This document shows positions 22,694 to 30,086 of a stretch of 48,197 nucleotides of DNA, piece after piece (the first letter of the stretch is position 1; each line of letters starts with the position of its first letter). Under the pieces are notes generated by a model that was given only the letters and a program-made list of their open reading frames with translations, did no database searches and was not told the origin of the DNA. This DNA comes from Pseudomonadota bacterium (GTDB lineage Bacteria > Pseudomonadota > Alphaproteobacteria > Paracaedibacterales > CAITNM01). Position numbers and translations under genes: made by a program. Where the stretch lies: positions 1 through 48,197 of the forward strand of contig JAGOSL010000010.1 of the NCBI GenBank assembly GCA_018062345.1, written 5' to 3'.

Positions 22694-23458
22694 ATGAAAC
22701 GCTGGAGTTGGATTTTTCTCCTGTTATCATTATTGAGTGGCTGCTCATCTGTATCAAATACTCAAAATGAAGATAAAAACAAAGATGATGACGAGTTTTA
22801 CCTAAATGAACCTGATCCGCTAGAAACATTTAATCGTTACGTGTATGGCTTCAATAGAATACTTGATGCTGCAGTTATTAAACCAGTGGCAATCGCTTAT
22901 GATTTAGGCACTCCAGAAAATTTCAAATACTGCACTAGAAGTTTTATTAAGAATCTTCGCGGTCCGTTGAATATGGTGAATTATCTACTCCAAGGCAAAG
23001 CTGATAATTCAGCAAAAACAACTTTGCGCTTTATTTTAAATACAACCTTTGGGTTATTTGGTTTGTTGGACTTTGCTGATTTTATTGGAATAAAGGAAAG
23101 CGCAACAAGCTTTAACGAAACACTCACGGTTTGGGGGGTAGAATCTGGTCCGTATATTATGCTTCCAATTATTGGCCCAACAACGTTCAGAGGAGCATTT
23201 GGATACATGTTTGATTGGTTTGCAGATCCTGTTCACTATTTTGCATACAATTCGAAAAGCCACCACAATACACATCACCAATTTAAATATTGGCTTTGGG
23301 GAATTACAACTCTTGAAATTATTGACATTCGTGCTTCTTTACTTAGCAGTCTCGATGACATTTACGAGACATCTGCAGATTCTTATGTTACGATCCGAAG
23401 CATGATTTTTCAGCGCCAGCAAAAATTAGAAAATAGACTAAGGGAGAGTAGCAGATGA
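22694..23458 (+). CDS. mlaA: Outer-membrane lipoprotein MlaA (VacJ)
   Basis: 254 residues. Signal peptide with lipobox LLSGC (Cys17), then an acidic linker and the MlaA core 'DPLETFNRYVYGFNRILDAAVIKPVAIAYD', 'FIKNLRGPLNMVNYLLQGK', 'FINTTFGLFGLLDFA'-like segments and 'GPYIMLPIIGPTTFRGAFGYMFDWFADP'. MlaA removes mislocalised phospholipid from the outer leaflet and passes it to MlaC. The other mla genes are not in this window. Stop and the pfk start overlap by 4 bp (ATGA), so the two are probably co-transcribed although unrelated in function. Confidence 0.92.
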   Translation: MKRWSWIFLLLSLLSGCSSVSNTQNEDKNKDDDEFYLNEPDPLETFNRYVYGFNRILDAAVIKPVAIAYDLGTPENFKYCTRSFIKNLRGPLNMVNYLLQGKADNSAKTTLRFILNTTFGLFGLLDFADFIGIKESATSFNETLTVWGVESGPYIMLPIIGPTTFRGAFGYMFDWFADPVHYFAYNSKSHHNTHHQFKYWLWGITTLEIIDIRASLLSSLDDIYETSADSYVTIRSMIFQRQQKLENRLRESSR

Positions 23459-24540
23459 CAAAAAGAATTGGTATTTTAACCAGCGGGGGAGACTGCTCTG
23501 GTTTAAATGCTGCTATTCGCTCTATTACATTGCGCGCTACTCAATATTACGGTTGGGAAGTTGTTGGAATATTAAAAGGCACTTGTGGTTTGATTCGTCG
23601 TCCAATGGAGTATATTCCTTTAACTCTTGCCAATTGCAATCAAAGCATGCTGCTTTCTGCAGGAACAATTCTTGGTAGCACTACTAAGGACAATCCCTTT
23701 TATTTTCCTTCATTGGGTGGCTCAAAAATTGACAAATCAGACGACGTTGTTGAGGGGTATAAAAACTTAAAGCTAGACGCACTTATCGCGATTGGTGGTG
23801 ATGGCAGCATGCGTATCAACAGCAAACTTTCCAAAAAAAATGGTGTAAACATGATTTGCATCCCCAAAACCATTGATAATGATCTTGCGCAAACTGAACT
23901 TTCTATTGGTTATAGTTCGGCAGTCGACGTGGCAACTGAGGCACTTGATCGCCTGCATCCAACAGCAGCTAGTCACGATCGTGTTATGATTTTAGAAGTA
24001 ATGGGACGAGACGCAGGGCATATTGCTCTGTCCGCTGGAATTGCAGGAGGTGCTGATATTATCTTGATTCCTGAAATTCCTTATAAGCTTGATTCAATTT
24101 ATAGGCGTATTAAAGAAATTAAAGATAAGGGGAGAGACCATGCCCTAATTATTGTATCAGAAGCAGTAAAAACACAAACGGCAAGCATAGTCACACAAGG
24201 AACTTCCCACAACGATAGGCCTAGATATGGAGGAATTTCCCAGTATTTATGTGATCAGCTTGCGGAAAATATGCATGCCGATGTTCGTTCTACTATTTTA
24301 GGTCACCTGCAACGCGGTAGCCAGCCAAATGCTCAAGATAGAATTCTTGCAACAGCTTTTGGTGTAAGGGCCGTTGACATGGTGGCTGAAAAGAATTTTG
24401 GAAAAATGGTAGTATGGCGAAATAATAAAATTGAATCGGTGCTAATAGAAGAAACTATCGATACTTACCATGCTGTAGACAAAAACGGTATACTACTAAA
24501 AACAGCACAAGCTTTGGGCATTTATGTTGGTGAACTATAA
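23455..24540 (+). CDS. pfk: 6-phosphofructokinase, probably mixed-substrate type
   Basis: 361 residues. 'ILTSGGDCSGLNAAIR' (residues 7-22), GGDGS at 114-118, PKTIDND at 137-143 and 'MGRDAGHIAL' are present. Known: Gly at the fourth position of GGDGS goes with ATP use, whereas Lys in PKTIDND is typical of pyrophosphate-dependent and mixed-group enzymes; E. coli PfkA has Gly there. This combination places it in the mixed group, so the phosphoryl donor cannot be settled by sequence alone. It phosphorylates fructose-6-phosphate in glycolysis, with enolase at 45231-46487 as another pathway gene. Followed after 3 bp by NAD kinase. Confidence 0.9.
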   Translation: MTKRIGILTSGGDCSGLNAAIRSITLRATQYYGWEVVGILKGTCGLIRRPMEYIPLTLANCNQSMLLSAGTILGSTTKDNPFYFPSLGGSKIDKSDDVVEGYKNLKLDALIAIGGDGSMRINSKLSKKNGVNMICIPKTIDNDLAQTELSIGYSSAVDVATEALDRLHPTAASHDRVMILEVMGRDAGHIALSAGIAGGADIILIPEIPYKLDSIYRRIKEIKDKGRDHALIIVSEAVKTQTASIVTQGTSHNDRPRYGGISQYLCDQLAENMHADVRSTILGHLQRGSQPNAQDRILATAFGVRAVDMVAEKNFGKMVVWRNNKIESVLIEETIDTYHAVDKNGILLKTAQALGIYVGEL

Positions 24541-24543
24541 TTC

Positions 24544-25308
24544 ATGAAAGTTGCAATACTTGCCTCTCATAAAATTAAGGCAAAGAATTTAGCAAATGAG
24601 GCTGAAAATTTTTTAGACGTAGTTCCCATAGAACAGGCTGATGTTATTGTGACATTTGGAGGGGATGGCTTTATGTTGCATACTCTTCATCAACTAAAAA
24701 CTAACACAATACCTGTTTATGGCGTGAACACTGGAACTGTTGGTTTTTTACTTAATAGCTCCGAAAACTTAGAAATGCTGCCTGAAAGAATTGCTCAAGC
24801 TCAAAAAACGCAGCTATTTTCTCTCAAAGCTGATGTTATTGACGTTACAGGCCGACTATTTGAGGTTCAAGCTTTTAATGAAATATCATTATTTAGAAGC
24901 TCTGCCCAGACTGCAAAAATTACTATTAAATTAAATGGTAAGACGCGCCTCAATTCACTGGTGGGTGACGGATTAATTATTTCAACTCCTGCCGGTAGTA
25001 CAGCGTACAACTTGTCTGCTGGGGGACCCATTTTACCATTAGAATCAGGGCTAATTGCTCTAACGCCTGTCTGCCCATTTAGGCCTAGGCGGTGGAAAGG
25101 TGCTTTAATACCAAATGCGGCCGAAATTAAATTAGAAGTTCAATCACCCGAACAGCGCCCTGTAAAATTAACCGCAGATCAGCGATTGATTCATAAAGTC
25201 CATACTGCACAAATTGCGTTGGATACCGCTAACCCTTACGTGCTTTTGTTCGATCCTAATCATCATTTAGAAGAGCGTATTTTACGTGAGCAATTCTTAG
25301 AATATTGA
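24544..25308 (+). CDS. nadK: NAD kinase
   Basis: 254 residues, typical alphaproteobacterial length. The GGDG motif is in 'VIVTFGGDGFMLHTLHQ' and 'VYGVNTGTVGFLLNS', the second motif in 'VGDGLIISTPAGSTAYNLSAGGPI', and 'LTADQRLIHKV'-type strands lie at the end. It makes NADP from NAD and ATP (or polyphosphate). Starts 3 bp after pfk, so it is in the same transcript as mlaA and pfk. N terminus begins directly with the Rossmann strand; no truncation is apparent. Confidence 0.93.
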   Translation: MKVAILASHKIKAKNLANEAENFLDVVPIEQADVIVTFGGDGFMLHTLHQLKTNTIPVYGVNTGTVGFLLNSSENLEMLPERIAQAQKTQLFSLKADVIDVTGRLFEVQAFNEISLFRSSAQTAKITIKLNGKTRLNSLVGDGLIISTPAGSTAYNLSAGGPILPLESGLIALTPVCPFRPRRWKGALIPNAAEIKLEVQSPEQRPVKLTADQRLIHKVHTAQIALDTANPYVLLFDPNHHLEERILREQFLEY

Positions 25309-25393
25309 AATCATTATAGTCACCACACAAAAACCTCGAAAAATTTTGAGAAATTGGCTATATTGCATTACTGTTTTATGCTTTTGATTTAAA

Positions 25394-25906
25394 ATGTCTT
25401 TCACAAAAACCGTTAGTTTCAGTTTACTAATATTTCTTAGCGCATGCTCATCGAACCCTCAGCAAAAGGCAGAAGCCCCAGAATCCAGGGAGGATAAGGT
25501 TAAACTTGGTTTTGGATCGTTAGCTGGACCAGAGGGTGTTACTTTTGGAGGTTCTAAAGTTAGTGGCCGCACAGAAGGAGCAGGAGGACACGTTGTTAAT
25601 CGCTATTTATGGCAAGCAAGCCTTGACACACTGAGCTTTGCCCCCTTGGTTTCATCCGACGGACCTGGGGGAGTTTTAGTGACAGATTGGTATCAACCTG
25701 AAAATGCGTCTGACCGTCTAAAAATTCAAGTGCGTATTAAGGATCGTCAATTGCGCTCCGATGCTTTAGAGGTTAGCGTATACAAGCAGGTCAAACAGCA
25801 AAATGATTGGCGAGATGCAGGAATTGATAATAAGGCGTCCAGAGAGCTGGAGAATATTATTTTGTTGAAAGCTAGGTCAATTCGTGTCAACGAAGAACCA
25901 AAATAA
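25394..25906 (+). CDS. DUF3576 lipoprotein
   Basis: 170 residues. Signal peptide with lipobox FLSAC (Cys18), a Gln/Glu-rich linker and a domain with '[32 protein letters not shown]' and '[26 protein letters not shown]', the DUF3576 pattern found across alphaproteobacteria, usually beside leuS and lptE. There the LPS-assembly context suggests an outer-membrane role, but the function is unknown. Here leuS-lptE are 4 kb downstream and lipA follows by 11 bp. The preceding 85 bp hold no clear promoter. Confidence 0.85.
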   Translation: MSFTKTVSFSLLIFLSACSSNPQQKAEAPESREDKVKLGFGSLAGPEGVTFGGSKVSGRTEGAGGHVVNRYLWQASLDTLSFAPLVSSDGPGGVLVTDWYQPENASDRLKIQVRIKDRQLRSDALEVSVYKQVKQQNDWRDAGIDNKASRELENIILLKARSIRVNEEPK

Positions 25907-25917
25907 AGGAAAAGCAA

Positions 25918-26826
25918 GTGGAGTCCTCACCGCTTAAAAAACCTGAATGGATTAAGGTAAAGGCACCAACATCAAAAGAGTATTTTGAGACAAAAGCTCT
26001 TGTTAGCGAGCATAAACTTCATACAGTGTGTGAAGAAGCTGCTTGCCCCAATATTGGCGAGTGTTGGTCAAAGCGTCATGCTACTTTCATGATTTTGGGA
26101 GATGTTTGCACACGTTCTTGCAAATTTTGCAATGTTAAAACTGGACTTCCTGATTTGTTAGATCCCCACGAGCCTGAGCGTGTTGGTTTGGCGGTGGCTA
26201 AGATGAATTTAGCGCATGTAGTGATTACCTCAGTTGATCGTGATGATTTAGATGATGGAGGCGCTCAGCATTTCGCTCAAGTTATTCGTGCTATTCGTCA
26301 GCTTTCTCCAGATACAACCATTGAGGTATTAACCCCTGATTTTTTGCGTAAAGAACATGCTATTGAGATTGTGGTAAAAGCCAAACCTGATGTTTTCAAC
26401 CATAACCTTGAAACAGTTCCTCGCCTATATGCGAGCGTGAGACCGGGCGCTAGGTATTTTAATTCTTTAAGACTGCTTGATACTGTTAAAAAATTGGATA
26501 ACACAATATTTACAAAATCAGGTGTTATGGTGGGGCTTGGTGAAGAAAAGCATGAAATTTTCCAGGTAATGGATGATTTACGTTCAGCTCAGGTAGATTT
26601 CATGACAATTGGCCAATATCTTCAGCCTACCCCCAAACATCACCCTGTCATGGATTTTATTGCTCCTGAGCAATTTGATGAATACGCAAGCAGAGGTCGT
26701 GCGAAAGGGTTCTTATTGATAGCTGCTTCTCCGCTCACCCGATCATCATACCATGCGGGTGACGACTTTAAACGCTTATCCATGGCACGAAATGCTGCTT
26801 TAGGCAATTATGTTTCAGGCAACTAA
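25918..26826 (+). CDS. lipA: Lipoyl synthase
   Basis: 302 residues from GTG 25918 (AAGGAAAAG upstream). Auxiliary 4Fe-4S cysteines in '[12 protein letters not shown]' and the radical-SAM triad in 'CTRSCKFC' are intact; '[18 protein letters not shown]' and the C-terminal 'SSYHAGDDF' (conserved RSSY) are present. It inserts two sulfurs into octanoyl groups of lipoyl domains of dehydrogenase complexes. coq10-like gene overlaps its end by 17 bp, the usual alphaproteobacterial order. No octanoyltransferase lipB in the window. Confidence 0.96.
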   Translation: MESSPLKKPEWIKVKAPTSKEYFETKALVSEHKLHTVCEEAACPNIGECWSKRHATFMILGDVCTRSCKFCNVKTGLPDLLDPHEPERVGLAVAKMNLAHVVITSVDRDDLDDGGAQHFAQVIRAIRQLSPDTTIEVLTPDFLRKEHAIEIVVKAKPDVFNHNLETVPRLYASVRPGARYFNSLRLLDTVKKLDNTIFTKSGVMVGLGEEKHEIFQVMDDLRSAQVDFMTIGQYLQPTPKHHPVMDFIAPEQFDEYASRGRAKGFLLIAASPLTRSSYHAGDDFKRLSMARNAALGNYVSGN

Positions 26827-27244
26827 AGTACTTCCCTACCCTGCACATTTTCTCAAAGATATCGTTGCTGATGTAAAAGAGTACCCCAAATTTTTACCTA
26901 TGCTTAAGTCAGCAATCATATTTTCTGAAACAGAGAATTCTTTCCAAGCTGATTTAACTATAAGTTCCGGGGCTTTTGAAAAAAATTATAGATCAAAAGT
27001 CTTTGTATCAGAATACAGCGTAAAAGCTCAAGCTGTGCCAGACAAAATATTTAAATTTCTAGAATCCCAATGGCATTTTTATCCCCATGAAGAAAATCAC
27101 TGTAAAGTAGAATTTATGCTGCATTTTGAATTACGCTCAACTTTGTTACAATTAACGGTTGGCAAATTTTTAGATAAGATCGCTGCTGCAACTATGACAG
27201 CCTTTGAAGAAAGAGCAAAAGACCTGTGGAAAATTTTGAATTAA
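26810..27244 (+). CDS. Coenzyme Q-binding START-domain protein (Coq10/RatA-like)
   Basis: 144 residues, one Coq10/START domain: '[28 protein letters not shown]' at the start, then '[39 protein letters not shown]'. Members bind ubiquinone and help respiratory function; the E. coli relative RatA was described as blocking 70S ribosome association. Gene order after lipA supports the Coq10 type. Begins 17 bp inside lipA and overlaps the acetyltransferase by 19 bp, so the three genes form one compact transcript. Confidence 0.88.
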   Translation: MFQATKVLPYPAHFLKDIVADVKEYPKFLPMLKSAIIFSETENSFQADLTISSGAFEKNYRSKVFVSEYSVKAQAVPDKIFKFLESQWHFYPHEENHCKVEFMLHFELRSTLLQLTVGKFLDKIAAATMTAFEERAKDLWKILN

Positions 27245-27993
27245 GAAATGATCTCCATACGATTGAAGATTATTTTTCAAACTCTATTAGCGTGAAAAAA
27301 AGATCTTTTGAAAAAAAATCGATTGCCTATATTGCTAACATCGATGAGCCACATTTTAATGTGTTTTTGCAACGTCAACCCCACCGAAATCTCAATCAAA
27401 TCCTTAGCGACGTTAAGTACTTCTTTGACCAACATCATGTTCCACGCTGGGTGTACGTTGTTCCAAATGATATTGATACATCCTGTTTGCAAGAAGCCTT
27501 AGCCCAACACGATATTGTATTTACTGAAAAATCATCAGCGATGTATTACAAATTTGAGCCTTCTTTAATAACCTCAGAAAATTCTTTAACCATTGAACCA
27601 GCAAATACTAATTGGAATGGTTTCTTGCAAGTAATGCTAGAAGCATTTGGAGGAACAAAAGAAACGATCAGTCAATATGATCAAGCCTTAAAAAGAGCGG
27701 CATATAAAAACACAAACATGCATCATTTTATTGGTGCGCTGGATCAACAACCAATCACCACGATTACTCTAACGTTTCTAAACAACTGGGTGAGAATTGA
27801 TAATGTCTCAACAATCCCTAGCCATCAGCAGCTAGGATATGCCACACAAATTATGCAATTTGGGATGCGTTTAGCCCAGGAAAAAGGCGCAAAACATGCT
27901 GTGCTAGATGCCTCGTCAAAAGGCTTAAAGCTCTACAAACGTTTGGGATTTCATGAGATCTTTACATATCATGTTTACAAGCATGAAACCTAA
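27226..27993 (+). CDS. GNAT-family acetyltransferase
   Basis: 255 residues from GTG 27226, inside the end of the coq10-like gene and without clear ribosome site, so coupling or a later start is possible. The N-terminal half (1-120) is not recognisable and may be a degenerate GNAT domain; the C-terminal half has the acetyl-CoA motif 'IPSHQQLGYATQIMQFGMRLAQEKGAKHAVLDASSKGLKLYKRLGF' (Q-x-x-G-x-A loop). Substrate unknown. Its stop overlaps the convergent UmuD-like gene by 4 bp. Confidence 0.75.
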   Translation: MENFELRNDLHTIEDYFSNSISVKKRSFEKKSIAYIANIDEPHFNVFLQRQPHRNLNQILSDVKYFFDQHHVPRWVYVVPNDIDTSCLQEALAQHDIVFTEKSSAMYYKFEPSLITSENSLTIEPANTNWNGFLQVMLEAFGGTKETISQYDQALKRAAYKNTNMHHFIGALDQQPITTITLTFLNNWVRIDNVSTIPSHQQLGYATQIMQFGMRLAQEKGAKHAVLDASSKGLKLYKRLGFHEIFTYHVYKHET

Positions 27994-28577
27994 ACCTTAT
28001 GGATCACCGTGGTTACTACGCCCCAAATTCGAAAGTCCATTTCCTGGGTAACTGTAATATCGAGATACTTAGGGTTTTCTGCCCTTAACACAACCTTATT
28101 GTCATATGCAAAAAATCGCTTGACGGTCAATTCACCGTCAATCACAGCGATAACAATAGCACCATCTTTGCACGTAAGTGAACGATCAACCACTAAAACA
28201 TCGCAATCATAGATACCAGCACCAATCATTGAATCACCACTAACTCGCACTAAAAAAGTAGCTGCGGGGTGTTGAATTAAATGCTGATTTAAATCGAGTT
28301 TCATTTCCATGTGATCATCTGCAGGAGAGGGAAAACCAGCAGACACCCTATTAGAAAATAATAGTAAAGGCACAGAAGGAAAATCAAGGCTTTGCCAATC
28401 AATAGCTTCATGAATGCTAGAAAGAGTAGAGCTTAAGCGAATTTTTTCAAGCTTCATAAGCGATTCCTTTATTTTTGGGGCCAATGATTTTGGTATACGC
28501 ATCAAGGTGGTTTGCTCACCAAATTTTCCTGAATTTGGCTTGCGACCAGCACCTTTGCGAATTCCACCTCGTGTCAT
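27990..28577 (-). CDS. UmuD/LexA-type self-cleaving S24 peptidase
   Basis: 195 residues. A basic N-terminal motif 'TRGGIRKGAGRKPNSGKFGE' (about 2-21) resembles short DNA-binding or ribbon-helix segments seen in phage- and plasmid-borne UmuD-like proteins. The S24 domain has a cleavage site Ala80-Gly81, Ser116 in 'RVSGDSMIGAGI' and Lys153 in 'GELTVKRF'; the Ser-Lys spacing of 37 matches UmuD and LexA. Function: RecA-stimulated self-cleavage in the SOS response, giving active UmuD' for polymerase V. No umuC lies beside it, which is unusual. No canonical LexA box was found upstream; an ACGAT/ATCGT inverted repeat at 28601-28618 is the only candidate site. Confidence 0.82.
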   Translation of the reverse strand: MTRGGIRKGAGRKPNSGKFGEQTTLMRIPKSLAPKIKESLMKLEKIRLSSTLSSIHEAIDWQSLDFPSVPLLLFSNRVSAGFPSPADDHMEMKLDLNQHLIQHPAATFLVRVSGDSMIGAGIYDCDVLVVDRSLTCKDGAIVIAVIDGELTVKRFFAYDNKVVLRAENPKYLDITVTQEMDFRIWGVVTTVIHKV

Positions 28578-28663
28578 ATATATTATTTTTGATTGATGTT
28601 ACGATAATCATAAATCGTTTATGCAAAGGAAGCAAGGGCAATTGTGCTTTTGAAAATTAGTGA

Positions 28664-28828
28664 TTAGTAGATCAGCTTAGGTGCATTACAGTGCTTATGA
28701 ATATTGCCATCCGTTGATCCCGCTAACTCATACACTCGTTCTCCGCACCCTGTATCACGTGGCTCAACGTTCGCTTTATTAATCACGAACGGCACATCTG
28801 CTGCAAGCTTTGGACTACTAGCGGTCAT
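28664..28828 (-). CDS. Small 54-residue protein translationally coupled to dnaJ
   Basis: The ATG overlaps the dnaJ stop as ATGA (4 bp). The 54-codon frame has two Cys, two His ('[22 protein letters not shown]') and Asn/Lys-rich flanks, and ends in TAA at 28664-28666. CGERVYEL...DGNIHKHC suggests a metal-binding or small beta-type fold, but no family is recognised. In other alphaproteobacteria dapB usually follows dnaJ; this frame has no resemblance to it. Coupled overlap argues that it is real, but it lacks homology evidence. If it is not translated, the region 28596-28824 contains nothing else recognisable. Confidence 0.5.
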   Translation of the reverse strand: MTASSPKLAADVPFVINKANVEPRDTGCGERVYELAGSTDGNIHKHCNAPKLIY

Positions 28829-29943
28829 TGAAATAAATCTTTCACTTTTGCAAAAAATCCAGAAGATTCTGGGCTATTTTTCCCGTCTTTACCAATTTGC
28901 GCGAACTCTTCCAATAACTCTCGTTGTTTTTTAGAAAGGCTTACAGGTGTTTCGACTTTTGCTTCAATAAGCATGTCACCACGACCCGTTGCACGTAAAA
29001 TGCTCATGCCTTTTGATTTTACACGAAATTGCTGCCCTGGTTGAGTTCCAGCAGGTATTTTAACCGATACTTGGGCGCCATCTATTGTTGGAACCTCAAT
29101 TTCTCCACCCAAAGCAGCAGTCACCATTTGAATAGGTACCTTGCATAAGATATCAGATCCTTGACGCTTAAATATGGAGTGCGGCTTGATATTTAAAAAC
29201 ACATATAAATCACCTGCAGGAGCTCCACGTAAGCCGACCTCTCCCTCGTGAGTTACACGAATGCGAGTGCCCTCTTCAACGCCTGCTGGAATTTTGACCT
29301 CTAAATTTTTTTCTTTGCGAACTCGACCACTGCCGTTGCACGGCCGGCATGGTTTAGCAATAGTTTGGCCTACTCCGCCACAAGTTGCGCAAGTACGTTC
29401 TATTGTAAAAAAGCCTTGTTGGTATCGAGTTTTTCCACGTCCATGACATGCTGTACAGTTTGTAGGACGTGACCCTGCTTCTCCACCACTACCCTTGCAA
29501 CTAGAACACCCAACATAAGTAGTGAATTTGACAGCTGCGTTTTTTCCTTTGTATGCATCTTCCAAAGTAATATCTAGATTGTACCGAATATCTGATCCTG
29601 ATTGATTTTGAGGTCCTCCATTAAAAGCACCTCCAAACATTTCATCGATTATATCTGCGAAAGATCCACCGAAACCACCTCCAGAAAAACCAGGATGACC
29701 ACCTCCGCCTTGCTGTTGCTGAGTAAATGCCGCGTGTCCATAACGGTCATATGCAGCGCGCTTTTGCGTGTCTTGCAAAACTTCATATGCTTCGGTTGCT
29801 TCACGAAATTTTTCTTCTGCCTTTTTATCCCCTGGATTCTTATCAGGGTGATATTTCATTGCAAGTTTGCGGTATGCTTTTTTAATTTCGTCGTCACTAG
29901 CTGTTTTACCAACACCAAGTGTCTCGTAGTAATCTTTGGCCAT
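28825..29943 (-). CDS. dnaJ: Chaperone protein DnaJ
   Basis: 372 residues, full length. J domain with HPD at 32-34, a Gly/Phe-rich stretch (75-120, '[14 protein letters not shown]'), four CxxCxGxG zinc-finger repeats (about 145-205: [32 protein letters not shown]) and the C-terminal substrate-binding domains. It stimulates DnaK ATPase and delivers unfolded clients. dnaK, its usual neighbour, is not in the window. Ribosome site GGAG precedes the ATG. The stop overlaps the small ORF by 4 bp. Confidence 0.97.
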   Translation of the reverse strand: MAKDYYETLGVGKTASDDEIKKAYRKLAMKYHPDKNPGDKKAEEKFREATEAYEVLQDTQKRAAYDRYGHAAFTQQQQGGGGHPGFSGGGFGGSFADIIDEMFGGAFNGGPQNQSGSDIRYNLDITLEDAYKGKNAAVKFTTYVGCSSCKGSGGEAGSRPTNCTACHGRGKTRYQQGFFTIERTCATCGGVGQTIAKPCRPCNGSGRVRKEKNLEVKIPAGVEEGTRIRVTHEGEVGLRGAPAGDLYVFLNIKPHSIFKRQGSDILCKVPIQMVTAALGGEIEVPTIDGAQVSVKIPAGTQPGQQFRVKSKGMSILRATGRGDMLIEAKVETPVSLSKKQRELLEEFAQIGKDGKNSPESSGFFAKVKDLFQ

Positions 29944-30030
29944 GAATTATTCTCCAATCAAGAAGCTATATTACTTAAAAATACGAAAAAAATGAAGGTT
30001 CTTGTTTGAAAATCAATAACAAATGCTGAA

Positions 30031-30060
30031 TTGACATATCGTCACCAAAAAGCTTATCTA
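30031..30060 (+). promoter_or_regulatory. Promoter candidate for leuS
   Basis: TTGACA at 30031-30036 and TATCTA at 30055-30060 with an 18-bp spacer, 26 bp before the chosen leuS start. The -35 is perfect; the -10 matches only in its first three bases. Confidence 0.45.
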
Positions 30061-30086
30061 AAGTATTGAGTTTGAATATCGTTTTT

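Noticed and set aside
25320..25393. Terminator or promoter between nadK and the DUF3576 gene
   Set aside because: The CTCGAAAAATTTTGAG repeat leaves no room for a loop and no -35/-10 pair has acceptable spacing.
28704..28934. Plus-strand frame over the end of dnaJ
   Set aside because: It is antisense to dnaJ and the coupled small frame and shows no signal of its own.
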